Positions 52,358-61,018 of a stretch of 64,000 nucleotides of DNA are shown here, one piece after another. Below the pieces are notes generated by a model. The model made no database searches and was not told the origin of the DNA. It saw only the letters and a list, made by a program, of their open reading frames with translations. The DNA is from JANPBY01 sp963851405 (GTDB lineage Bacteria; Actinomycetota; Actinomycetes; DATJPE01), in contig CAWKPB010000004.1 in the NCBI GenBank assembly GCA_963851405.1, forward strand, positions 124,001 to 188,000, read 5' to 3'. Position 1 is the stretch's first letter. Each line of letters starts with the position of its first letter. Both the position numbers and the translations under genes were made by a program.

Positions 52358-54151
52358 CTACTGCGAATTGCTCGGTGAAGGCTTGGGTTTCGGCGAGGGT
52401 TTCGGCTTGGGTTTCGAGGGCGGCTTGGGCTCGGGCCCGCACCGGACGTTGGTCGCCGCCCGGTAGGTCGTGGGCAGCTCCTCGCGCTTGACCACCTTTC
52501 CGTCAAGGTCCTTGAACACCCGCGTCACGACGATCCGGAACCCGCCCACGCCTGGCTGCGGGACGCAGTCGGCGGAACTGTCATAGACGGTGCTGTAGCT
52601 CTGCGGGTTGGTCCTGGGTCCGAAGAGGGCATTGACGTCATACCGCTTGGTGCCGTACATCCGGACTGTGACCGACGAGTTCGTGATGCTCGACTTGATC
52701 AGTACGGCAGTGGGACCGTCGTTGCGGAACTTCAGGTCCAGCGACCCCCAGGCGACGGTCGCCTCGAGGCCGGGCAGGTAGCGGGAAATGTAGAAGGAGT
52801 GGGCCCGCTGCTCGATGCGTTCCATCCCCGCAAAGAACGCCGTGTGCCACATCGCCGTCGTGATCGTGGACACCCCGCCACCGAGTTCTTCCGCGAAGCG
52901 CCCGTCGGAGATGACGAAACCGACGGTGTAGCCGTTCTCCTCGGTGCGCTCGCCGACCGTGTCGTTCATGCTGAACGTCTCCCCGGGGAGGAGCACGGTC
53001 CCGTCGATGTACTCGGCCGCCTGACCGATGTTCGTCACGCGATACGCCGCGTACGGGAAGTACTGGGTGAATTCCGCGATCTCCTCCTTGACGCCGAGGT
53101 CCTTGGCCGCCGCGGTGGTGAGCTCCGGCTCCGCCCGTACCAACGCAACCTTGACCGTACGACCGTTGGTCAGTGGAAGGGCTTGCGTCATCGATGCCGA
53201 CAACTGGGTGGAGTCGACGGACTGGCCCGCTCGCGCCGGCACGACCACGGGACGGCCGGAGACGATCCTGAAGCCGGCGTCCTTGGGCTCGCGTAGCAAG
53301 CCGTTCAGTTTGGCTTCCACGACCGCAGTGAGCCGCTTCGTGCGAAGGTCGGGCTCCAGCTCGCCCTCGGGGGTGGCCCGCATGCGCAGCGTCGGCCCGA
53401 ACTCCGCAGGGCGCATGGTGACTCGCAACGGTGGCTTCGACCCGGGCCGATCGACGACGAGGACCACCGGCCGGGCCATCGCCGGCTGAGCGAACGTGCG
53501 CATGGCCTCCGCCACCGCCTCCGCGTCCACAGCGGGCTCGACGGTGGTAAGCGGCAGGAGCGCCTCCGGCCGATCGCTGAGATAGGCGGCGGTCAGCGCA
53601 GCGCTGGCCGCTTCCCGGTCGAGGACGACACCTTCGACGGGTGCCACGGCTTCAGCGGACGTCTCGGTGAACCGGACGTCCCCGTTCTTCGCCTCGACAT
53701 CGACCTCGGAGCTGACTTCTTCGAGGTAGGAGTTGAGGGCAGCCTCGTCGACCGTCACGACCGGGTCGATCTCCTGGGAGGAGACCAGCCGAACGAGAAG
53801 GGCGATCGGATTGAAGGTGCGAGATGTCGCGGTGGTCGCCGTGGCCGAGGCGTCGAAGGCGAGGCCGAGCTCCTCCGGCGGGACCGAGGTGCCCTCGCCG
53901 TTGACCGAGACCTCGATGGGTTCGCTGGCCGGTCCGGATAGCTCTTTGGTCAGCTCGGTCTCGGCCTCGGCCTGGCTCAGGCCACCGATGTCCACACCGA
54001 GCACGGTCGTCCCGCGCGGTACGTCACCGCCGGACACGGCGAACAGGAAGCCGTACAGCAGCAGCGCGCCCACCACGAAGCCGCCCGCGATGACCCACGT
54101 GTGTCGGCGGGTGGGGTCAGGCTGAGCGGCCGGCTCGGGGACGTGGCTCAC
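52358..54151 (-). CDS. VanW-family membrane-anchored cell-wall protein
   Basis: 597 residues. A short cytoplasmic start, one membrane helix (about 18-40), and two peptidoglycan-binding type 2/4-like domains with VLGVDIGGLSQAEAETELTK come first. The VanW domain follows (about 355-500) with LLPGETFSMNDTVGERTEENGY and EELGGGVSTITTAMWHTAFF. A Pro/Lys-rich tail ending PKPKPSPSNSQ comes last. VanW proteins lie outside the membrane; their function is unknown, and a link to vancomycin resistance is not implied. GTG start; GGAG 10 nt upstream. The 128 bp to the response-regulator stop contain a strong hairpin. Confidence 0.9.
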   Translation of the reverse strand: MSHVPEPAAQPDPTRRHTWVIAGGFVVGALLLYGFLFAVSGGDVPRGTTVLGVDIGGLSQAEAETELTKELSGPASEPIEVSVNGEGTSVPPEELGLAFDASATATTATSRTFNPIALLVRLVSSQEIDPVVTVDEAALNSYLEEVSSEVDVEAKNGDVRFTETSAEAVAPVEGVVLDREAASAALTAAYLSDRPEALLPLTTVEPAVDAEAVAEAMRTFAQPAMARPVVLVVDRPGSKPPLRVTMRPAEFGPTLRMRATPEGELEPDLRTKRLTAVVEAKLNGLLREPKDAGFRIVSGRPVVVPARAGQSVDSTQLSASMTQALPLTNGRTVKVALVRAEPELTTAAAKDLGVKEEIAEFTQYFPYAAYRVTNIGQAAEYIDGTVLLPGETFSMNDTVGERTEENGYTVGFVISDGRFAEELGGGVSTITTAMWHTAFFAGMERIEQRAHSFYISRYLPGLEATVAWGSLDLKFRNDGPTAVLIKSSITNSSVTVRMYGTKRYDVNALFGPRTNPQSYSTVYDSSADCVPQPGVGGFRIVVTRVFKDLDGKVVKREELPTTYRAATNVRCGPEPKPPSKPKPKPSPKPKPSPSNSQ

Positions 54152-54257
54152 GCTGGTGGGGCTCCGGACTATCGAGGCGAAGCGCTGGAGCCCGCCAGAG
54201 GGACTGTCTTCGCCATGCTAGACGCGCTCCCGCGTCCCCGCGTTCCCACGCGCCGCG

Positions 54258-54284
54258 TCTGAGCCGACCCCCGGTCGGCTCAGA
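54258..54284 (-). terminator. Strong hairpin at the end of the cheA-response regulator operon
   Basis: A perfect 12-bp stem (TCTGAGCCGACC and GGTCGGCTCAGA) with a CCC loop. Its arm overlaps the stop codon of the response-regulator gene (54280-54282). No U tract follows. It probably ends transcription of the chemosensory genes before the vanW promoter. Confidence 0.7.
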
Positions 54285-55239
54285 CAGGCTGAAAGCCGGA
54301 CAGTCGCGCGTTGTCGATCACCACGGCGGCCGGCGCCTCGACCAACCGCAGAGTGCTCAAGGCCGATTCACCGAACGCGTTCTTGACCGCACTCGACAAG
54401 CCCAGTACCCCGACCACTCGGCCACGGGCGCGCAACGGCATCGACAGCACGGTCTCCATCCCGCCTTCGTCCTCGCTGCCCAGCCAGCCGTTGGCGTCGG
54501 CGACGTTGACCAGCAGGTCGTGCGGGGCGATGTGCTCGCCGGCCTGCTGCGAGGCCGCCTCGGCCACAGCCGCGAAGAACTGCGCGTACTGCTCCCCCGA
54601 GGTCTCACGGGCCACGGTCACATAGGCCGTGCGGCCCTCGAGCATCAGCACCGAGGCCAGGTCGTAATCCACGATCTTTCCCAAGACGCCGAGCACGGCT
54701 GCCACGGTCTCTTCAAAGCCATGCACCTTGCCCGCGATTCCGGTCATCTCCGCCGCAACCTGCGCTTCGAACAACTTCCGGTCGAGCAGGTCACAGACCC
54801 GGGCGAAGACATCGTCATCGGTGAGCTCAAGGGTGTCCGGGACCAGCCGTTCACGACCCCCGCGCGCCTCATCGGCGCTCGCGATCAGGGCGCGAATGGT
54901 ATTGACCAGGTCCGGCGCTTCGAAGTCCTTGGTGAGAAACGCCTCGGCGCCGACGTGCTCGCCCCAGTACCGATCGCTGGCAGCGTCCAGCGAGGTCAGA
55001 AGCAGCACCGGGATGTCCGCGGTCTGCCAGTCGTCCTTCAGGACCCGAGCGGCCACGTAGCCGGACACCCGCGGCATCTGCACATCGAGAATCACGGCGT
55101 CGGGTTGGTGGGCAAACGTCGCCTGGACCGCCTCGACCCCGTCATCCGCGGTCACCACGGTGAAGCCCTCACGCTCGAGCACCAATCCGACGATCTTGCG
55201 CAGCGTCGGACTGTCGTCGGCGATCACGACGGTAGGCAT
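54280..55239 (-). CDS. Response regulator with receiver and GAF-like domains
   Basis: 319 residues. Receiver domain 1-120 with Asp8/Asp9 (IADDS), phosphorylated Asp52 (ILDVQMP), Thr82 and Lys104 (TKDF). A helical linker containing DDDVFARVCDLLDRKLFEAQ leads to a GAF domain at about 165-315 (VDYDLASVLMLEGRTAYVTV, MPLRARGRVVGVLGLSS). There is no DNA-binding or enzymatic output, so it may act through protein contacts or ligand sensing. GGAGAGGAA lies in the end of cheA, 12 bp upstream. It is the likely partner of the CheA hybrid. Confidence 0.9.
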   Translation of the reverse strand: MPTVVIADDSPTLRKIVGLVLEREGFTVVTADDGVEAVQATFAHQPDAVILDVQMPRVSGYVAARVLKDDWQTADIPVLLLTSLDAASDRYWGEHVGAEAFLTKDFEAPDLVNTIRALIASADEARGGRERLVPDTLELTDDDVFARVCDLLDRKLFEAQVAAEMTGIAGKVHGFEETVAAVLGVLGKIVDYDLASVLMLEGRTAYVTVARETSGEQYAQFFAAVAEAASQQAGEHIAPHDLLVNVADANGWLGSEDEGGMETVLSMPLRARGRVVGVLGLSSAVKNAFGESALSTLRLVEAPAAVVIDNARLSGFQPV

Positions 55240-55251
55240 GCGGTTCCTCTC

Positions 55252-57459
55252 CTAGCGGCCGACGAGGCGTCGGACCGTATCCACGAGTTCGACCTGATCG
55301 AAGTCGCTCTTGAGCAGGTAAGCACTAGCTCCTGCATCGAGGCCCGCACGCTTGTCGGAATCCTCGCCCCTGGACGTCATGATGACCACGGGTACGTCCT
55401 CCCAGCCGCGGGTCTGACGGATGGTTCGGGTCAACGTGAACCCGTCCATCCCCGGCATCTCCACATCGGAGAGCACCAGGTCGAACGGCTGGCCCGACAG
55501 CCGGCTGGCTCCGTCCGCGCCATCCACCGCGGTCACGACCTCATAGCCCGCCTTCTGCAAGATCACTCGTTCGAGTTCGCGCACGCCGATGGCGTCCTCG
55601 ACCACGAGCACCCTTGCCGGCCGATCACCCGCCTCCAGCGCGTCACCCGAAGTCGCGGACGGCTCCTTGGGCGCGCGGACCACAGCGGGCCGAGTGAAGC
55701 CGGCGGCTAGCTGCTTGAGGGCCAGCTCACGCACGTCAAGAAGAAGCAGGACGCTTCCGTCTCCGTCGATGGTGGCTCCGTTGACGCCCGGGGGGCGACC
55801 CAGGAACCCGCCCAGGTCCTTGACGACCAGTTCCAGCTCACCTTCGAGCTCGTCCACGGCCCAGGCCAACTGGTCGCTCGTCGCGCCGTAGCGCACGATC
55901 ACGGCGACCTGGTGATCGACGTCGGCCGTCAGGCCAAGAGCAGCCCCCAGATCGGCCACGGGAATGTTGTGGCCATGCCGCAGCAGGGTCTGCGCCCCGG
56001 CCACGGAGTGGCTGGGCACGTCTTTCAAGTTCAGGGTCTCCACGACATTGGTCACGGGGACCGCGTATCGCTCGGTGCCCAGACGCGCAATCAGGCAGCG
56101 CATCACCCCCAACGTGACCGGAAGGGTCACGGTGAACGTGGTCCCCACGCCCAGCTCGGACTCGATCTCGATCGAGCCACCGAGCTCCTCGACCGCGCGC
56201 TTCACCACGTCGAGCCCGACTCCGCGCCCGGAGGTGTCGCTCACGGTCTCCCTCGTGGAGAACCCATGGGTGAACAGAACGGAGAGCAGCGCGGGACCTG
56301 AAATCGTGGAGTCGGCCTCGAGCAGGTTCGCACCGATCGCGGCGGCGCGAAGGGAGTGCTCATCGATGCCTGGTCCGTCGTCACTGACGCTGATCTGGAC
56401 GCTGGACCCGGCCGTACGAGCTGAGACGCGAACGGTGGCCGGACCGCTGAGGCCGGCCGCTCGGCGTTCTTCCAACGATGCACAGCCGTGATCCACGGCG
56501 TTGGTCACCAGGTGGACGAGCGCGTCGGCGACGCCGTCGAGCACCCGCGTGTCCAATTCCACGTCCTGGCCATCGAGCACCAAGGTGACGTCCTTGTCGG
56601 TACGACTGGAGACCTCGCGCACGAGCCGCGGGAAACCCGAGACGACCCGACGGACCGGCACCATGGCCATCCCCATCGCTCCGTCGCGGACGACTCCAAG
56701 GCGTGCCTGCGCGTCTTCGACCCTCGATCGAAGATCGCGGGCGGCGACGGTCATCTGGTCGCCGAGGGCGACCAGACCCGCGACTGCGTCGTTCAGGTCC
56801 GCGGGCAGGCTGTGGCTGATGCTGGCCGAGCGAACCGTCTTGGACCATCGAAGATGCTCGGCCACGAGTTCGTTGAGAACGGTGACCTGGCGTTCGACGC
56901 GGCGACCCTCCAATTCGGCCTCACCCACGACGTCGAGCAGGTCATGCACCCGGCGAGTGGGCACGCGGACTGATTCCCCGCTCCGTGCTCGTACCGGCTC
57001 TTCTTCATCCTCCGGCGCCGGTTTCGGCATCAACGAGGGCACGGCGATGGGGGCCTGGCCGGTCAGCGCCAGGTCCAGCGCTGCGAGCAACGCGGCCCCG
57101 TCTTCCTCAGGGAGCGGCTGGGCCGACTGGGGCATGGCGCGGGGCCACGCGTCGGTCACCACCAACAACAAGTCGATGAGGTCTCGACGCACGTCCAGTC
57201 GCTCGTTCTTGAGCTCGATCAGCAGGTCCTCGGACCGATGGGCCAACCCAATCAGCTGCGTCAAGCCATAGCTGTTCCCCACCCCCTTGACGGAGTGGGC
57301 CACCCCTTCGAGGACCTTGAGGAGGTTGGCAACCTCAGCCTTCTTGGCGTTGCCCTCGAGTCGAAGCAGCGCGTCTCGCATCTGCTCGGACTTGTCCGCG
57401 ACCTCGGCCCTGGACAGCTCGAAGATCTCGGGGAACTCATCCCAGCGCACCGACGCCAT
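55252..57459 (-). CDS. cheA: CheA-type hybrid histidine kinase with C-terminal receiver
   Basis: 735 residues. Order: Hpt/P1 domain (about 1-105, phospho-His55 in AHSVKGVGNSYGL), a linker, dimerisation helices, the HATPase with HLVTNAVDHG, DDGPGIDEH and GRGVGLDVVK, a CheW-like P5 domain (about 460-600), and a receiver (about 620-735) with VLSDVEMPGMDGFTL. No separate CheY-binding P2 domain is evident. CheA-REC fusions are typical of pili-linked and other alternative chemosensory systems. The gene starts 1 bp after the first receptor gene, so kinase and receptor are made together. Confidence 0.93.
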   Translation of the reverse strand: MASVRWDEFPEIFELSRAEVADKSEQMRDALLRLEGNAKKAEVANLLKVLEGVAHSVKGVGNSYGLTQLIGLAHRSEDLLIELKNERLDVRRDLIDLLLVVTDAWPRAMPQSAQPLPEEDGAALLAALDLALTGQAPIAVPSLMPKPAPEDEEEPVRARSGESVRVPTRRVHDLLDVVGEAELEGRRVERQVTVLNELVAEHLRWSKTVRSASISHSLPADLNDAVAGLVALGDQMTVAARDLRSRVEDAQARLGVVRDGAMGMAMVPVRRVVSGFPRLVREVSSRTDKDVTLVLDGQDVELDTRVLDGVADALVHLVTNAVDHGCASLEERRAAGLSGPATVRVSARTAGSSVQISVSDDGPGIDEHSLRAAAIGANLLEADSTISGPALLSVLFTHGFSTRETVSDTSGRGVGLDVVKRAVEELGGSIEIESELGVGTTFTVTLPVTLGVMRCLIARLGTERYAVPVTNVVETLNLKDVPSHSVAGAQTLLRHGHNIPVADLGAALGLTADVDHQVAVIVRYGATSDQLAWAVDELEGELELVVKDLGGFLGRPPGVNGATIDGDGSVLLLLDVRELALKQLAAGFTRPAVVRAPKEPSATSGDALEAGDRPARVLVVEDAIGVRELERVILQKAGYEVVTAVDGADGASRLSGQPFDLVLSDVEMPGMDGFTLTRTIRQTRGWEDVPVVIMTSRGEDSDKRAGLDAGASAYLLKSDFDQVELVDTVRRLVGR

Positions 57460-57460
57460 C

Positions 57461-59047
57461 TCAGCTCACCCGAAAGGCCGCGATGCTGGCTCGGAGTTCG
57501 GCGGACAGGGTGTTCAACTGGGCCGCAGCGGCCGCGGACTGCTTCGAACCCACCGCGTACTGCCTGGACACATCCGACACCTGCGTCATCGCCGACACCA
57601 CCTGATCCGAAGCACTGCGCTGCTGCTGAGTCGCAATCGAAATCTCACGCGCCGCCGTCGTGGTCTCATCCACCATCCCCGAGATCCGCTCCAACGCCGA
57701 CACCACATCCCGAGCCAACCCAGCCCCCGCATGCACCTCCTTCGCGCCCTCCTCAGACGCCAGAATCGTCGCGTTCGTCTCCGCCTGAATCAACGTCACA
57801 ATCGCCTGAATCTGACCCGCCGACTCCTGCGAACGCTCCGCCAACTTCCGCACCTCAGAAGCCACCACCGCGAACCCACGCCCATGCTCACCCGCACGAG
57901 CAGCCTCAATCGCGGCGTTCAACGCCAACAAGTTCGTCTGATCCGCCAAATCATCAATCACCACCAGAATCCGACCAATCTCCTGGCTCTTCTCCCCCAA
58001 ACTCAAAGCCCGAGACGCAATCGAATCCACCCGCGACGCAATCCCATCCATCGCCGCCACCGACGCACCCACCGCAACCCGACCATCCTCGGCATGCCGC
58101 AACGTCTCCGCCGCAAACCGAGCCACACTCTCCGCCGTCTCAGCAATCTGAGCCGCCGTCGCCGCCAACTCCTCAATCGTCGACGTCGTCTCCGCCACCG
58201 CCGACGACTGCTGCGTCGCAGACACCGCATGCTCCTCAGCCGAAGCCAACAACTCCCCCGCCGACGCAGCGATCTGCTCACCACCCCCACGAATCTGCTC
58301 CACCAACACCCGGACGTTGCCCACCGTGTTGTTGAACGATTCAGTCAGGACCCGGAGTTGAGCCTCGGACTCCACCAGCTCCTCGGTGGACAGCCCCTGC
58401 GCCGAACTCTGCGCACGGATGGTGAGGTCGCCCTGCGAGGCAGCGACCAAGGCCTCGGAGATCTCCTTCACCTGAGCTTCGACGGCCTCGCGTTGGCGTT
58501 GGGCCGTACGACGCATCTCGAACATGTAGGTGGCCGATTGCTCGGTGAACCACATGCCCAGAACCGTGGCCGTGACCACAGTCACTGCCAGGGGCACGAT
58601 GGCCGCGGTCGCGGTCCCGGCCAGCCACCCGGCGCCGGCTACCGCCGCGCCGCTACCTACCGCGAGCAGCCGAAGTTGGACGGACTCAAAGACGACTCCG
58701 AAGTAGGGCACGAGGACCAAAACCAAGCCCCATCCGGCTCCGGCGAACCCGCCGAGGGAGTACGTGAGCGTGAGGGCCAGGAGCAACTGAGTGAACGACG
58801 TGGCCGGGTCCCACACCGAGGTGGACTCGATCGTCATGTTGTCGCGCCACGCCTGCACCGCGAAGCCGGTCGCGACCACAGCGGTGATGGCGCAGGCGAC
58901 CACCGCGATCGCGGTCAGGGTCGGCGCGACTACAGCCTCGGGGGTGAAGCCCCGCTCCAGCAGCCAAAGCGCCACAGCAAGCGCCGCCACCAGGAGATGG
59001 ACTGACGCGGTCGCGTGCATGTCACGACGTGAGAAGTGGCTCTCCAT
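57461..59047 (-). CDS. Methyl-accepting chemotaxis protein, polytopic sensor (receptor 1)
   Basis: About 528 residues from ATG 59047, with GGGGAGGAAC upstream. The N-terminal ~190 residues hold about six membrane helices and no periplasmic ligand-binding domain. After a short linker (about 190-245) comes the MCP signalling hairpin, whose tip AARAGEHGRGFAVVASEVRK contacts CheA/CheW. The signalling part is the 835-bp cassette shared with the two upstream receptors. The sensor half is unique. It ends 1 bp before cheA. It is probably an intramembrane or intracellular stimulus sensor. Confidence 0.92.
   Translation of the reverse strand: MESHFSRRDMHATASVHLLVAALAVALWLLERGFTPEAVVAPTLTAIAVVACAITAVVATGFAVQAWRDNMTIESTSVWDPATSFTQLLLALTLTYSLGGFAGAGWGLVLVLVPYFGVVFESVQLRLLAVGSGAAVAGAGWLAGTATAAIVPLAVTVVTATVLGMWFTEQSATYMFEMRRTAQRQREAVEAQVKEISEALVAASQGDLTIRAQSSAQGLSTEELVESEAQLRVLTESFNNTVGNVRVLVEQIRGGGEQIAASAGELLASAEEHAVSATQQSSAVAETTSTIEELAATAAQIAETAESVARFAAETLRHAEDGRVAVGASVAAMDGIASRVDSIASRALSLGEKSQEIGRILVVIDDLADQTNLLALNAAIEAARAGEHGRGFAVVASEVRKLAERSQESAGQIQAIVTLIQAETNATILASEEGAKEVHAGAGLARDVVSALERISGMVDETTTAAREISIATQQQRSASDQVVSAMTQVSDVSRQYAVGSKQSAAAAAQLNTLSAELRASIAAFRVS
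57478..58312 (-). repeat. 835-bp MCP signalling cassette, copy 1
   Basis: It matches copies 2 and 3 base for base in every stretch I compared by eye. It encodes about 278 residues from RVLVEQIRGGG to ELRASIA. Codons end mainly in G or T (TTG, ATT, GAT, GCG, ACG, TCG), whereas neighbours prefer C. The bias fades in the last ~60 bp near 57478-57540. Confidence 0.92.
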
Positions 59048-59322
59048 GCTGTTCCTCCCCACCATTCGTCCAGGCGGCAACCCCACGGCGCGCCCTGCAG
59101 ATGTCATCGGCCGCGGCCAAGGCCGGCTGTAGCCCATCTGGGTGACCGTCGGCCTCCTCGGCTGAACTGCCCGAAAGTGCAGCGCCCACAGCCGCAGAAG
59201 CCCTCCGATGCGCGCACTTGTGCCCTTGCTGCCGCTTGGGAGGTCAGCGCAGCGGCGGGGCAGGCTCCACCCTCCGGATGCGCCGGTCCGAGAGAGGTCC
59301 TAGGGAGTGACCCGCTAGGTGC

Positions 59323-61005
59323 CTAGGTACTCGTGCCAGTGAAGACCGCGATGCTGGCTCGGAGTTCGGCGGACAGGGTGTTCAACTGGGCCGCAGCGGC
59401 CGCGGACTGCTTCGAACCCACCGCGTACTGCCTGGACACATCCGACACCTGCGTCATCGCCGACACCACCTGATCCGAAGCACTGCGCTGCTGCTGAGTC
59501 GCAATCGAAATCTCACGCGCCGCCGTCGTGGTCTCATCCACCATCCCCGAGATCCGCTCCAACGCCGACACCACATCCCGAGCCAACCCAGCCCCCGCAT
59601 GCACCTCCTTCGCGCCCTCCTCAGACGCCAGAATCGTCGCGTTCGTCTCCGCCTGAATCAACGTCACAATCGCCTGAATCTGACCCGCCGACTCCTGCGA
59701 ACGCTCCGCCAACTTCCGCACCTCAGAAGCCACCACCGCGAACCCACGCCCATGCTCACCCGCACGAGCAGCCTCAATCGCGGCGTTCAACGCCAACAAG
59801 TTCGTCTGATCCGCCAAATCATCAATCACCACCAGAATCCGACCAATCTCCTGGCTCTTCTCCCCCAAACTCAAAGCCCGAGACGCAATCGAATCCACCC
59901 GCGACGCAATCCCATCCATCGCCGCCACCGACGCACCCACCGCAACCCGACCATCCTCGGCATGCCGCAACGTCTCCGCCGCAAACCGAGCCACACTCTC
60001 CGCCGTCTCAGCAATCTGAGCCGCCGTCGCCGCCAACTCCTCAATCGTCGACGTCGTCTCCGCCACCGCCGACGACTGCTGCGTCGCAGACACCGCATGC
60101 TCCTCAGCCGAAGCCAACAACTCCCCCGCCGACGCAGCGATCTGCTCACCACCCCCACGAATCTGCTCCACCAACACCCGCAAATTGCCCACGGCGTCCT
60201 CGAAGGCCGCTGCCAGATCCAGCACGACCTCGGTGGCCGCGCTGTCTCCACCGTGCTCCTCCGAAACGCTGACTAGCTCGACCCCGCCCGAGAGATCACC
60301 ATCGGAGACTCGAGTGAGGACCTCGGAGAGCTCTCGGATCTGGGTGGAGAGCAGAGCCTGCTGCCAACCGCGCCCTTCCGCTTCCTCATACAGCGAGAGG
60401 GACACTCCTCGCACGATGAGGAACATGGCGGGCATGCCGATCGTCAGCGCGAGGCCCCACGCTGCGTCCTGCGTGTTCATGTCGGGATTGACCGTGCCCG
60501 AGAGCCAACCGCTCAGGGGAGGAGCCACGGCCAGCAACGCCACGATGATCCAGCCGCTGGCGTAGACCAGCACCGTCGCCAGGTATGCCGACGCGAGCAT
60601 CACCACGATCCAGACCGGACTGGTGACGCCGCCCGTCCAAATCGTGATGACGGCCGCCACGACGAGCTGAGCGGTGCCGCAGATCCCATCCCAGATATCG
60701 GTCACCGAGTAGTAGTCCCGGCGCTGCACGGCGCGAACCGACAAGGCGGCAGCCGTGGCCGCGATCGCCACCATGACGACCAGGCAGGCCGTGATGGCAC
60801 GTGAGGTCTCGGCGTTGTCACCGAAGGTCCACACCGAGACGAGGACGCCTGCGAACAACGTCAACCCGATGTGCAACGCGATGGTCTCGAGCGCATTCTT
60901 GCGGCTGAAGGGAAGCGTTGCACCACCGGCCTTCGTCCGGTCGATGCCAGCCAGAAGCTCCGCGGCAGAACGTGCTGCCGCCTGTTCATTGGCCGCAATC
61001 GTCAT
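59323..61005 (-). CDS. Methyl-accepting chemotaxis protein, polytopic sensor (receptor 2)
   Basis: About 560 residues from ATG 61005, with GAGGG before it at the end of receptor 3. An N-terminal cytoplasmic stretch of about 40 residues precedes roughly six membrane helices (about 50-215) with no periplasmic domain. A linker with LSTQIRELSEVLTRVSDGDL, which looks HAMP-like, joins the shared signalling cassette. The sensor differs from those of receptors 1 and 3. The 275 bp between this gene's end and the receptor 1 start hold no gene; I looked for a c-di-GMP riboswitch and saw none. Confidence 0.92.
   Translation of the reverse strand: MTIAANEQAAARSAAELLAGIDRTKAGGATLPFSRKNALETIALHIGLTLFAGVLVSVWTFGDNAETSRAITACLVVMVAIAATAAALSVRAVQRRDYYSVTDIWDGICGTAQLVVAAVITIWTGGVTSPVWIVVMLASAYLATVLVYASGWIIVALLAVAPPLSGWLSGTVNPDMNTQDAAWGLALTIGMPAMFLIVRGVSLSLYEEAEGRGWQQALLSTQIRELSEVLTRVSDGDLSGGVELVSVSEEHGGDSAATEVVLDLAAAFEDAVGNLRVLVEQIRGGGEQIAASAGELLASAEEHAVSATQQSSAVAETTSTIEELAATAAQIAETAESVARFAAETLRHAEDGRVAVGASVAAMDGIASRVDSIASRALSLGEKSQEIGRILVVIDDLADQTNLLALNAAIEAARAGEHGRGFAVVASEVRKLAERSQESAGQIQAIVTLIQAETNATILASEEGAKEVHAGAGLARDVVSALERISGMVDETTTAAREISIATQQQRSASDQVVSAMTQVSDVSRQYAVGSKQSAAAAAQLNTLSAELRASIAVFTGTST
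59346..60180 (-). repeat. 835-bp MCP signalling cassette, copy 2
   Basis: Same sequence as copy 1, including the run of five C that is shortened in copy 3. Copies 2 and 3 share a few more bases on both sides (TGAAGA before it on the plus strand, CAAATTGCCCAC after it), so the pair is slightly closer to each other than to copy 1. Confidence 0.92.
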
Positions 61006-61018
61006 GGGGTATCCCTCA

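Noticed and set aside
59048..59322. A c-di-GMP or similar riboswitch in the 275-bp gap before receptor 1.
   Set aside because: I could not find the conserved c-di-GMP-I core or a convincing pairing pattern on the minus strand; only a normal ribosome binding site is seen.
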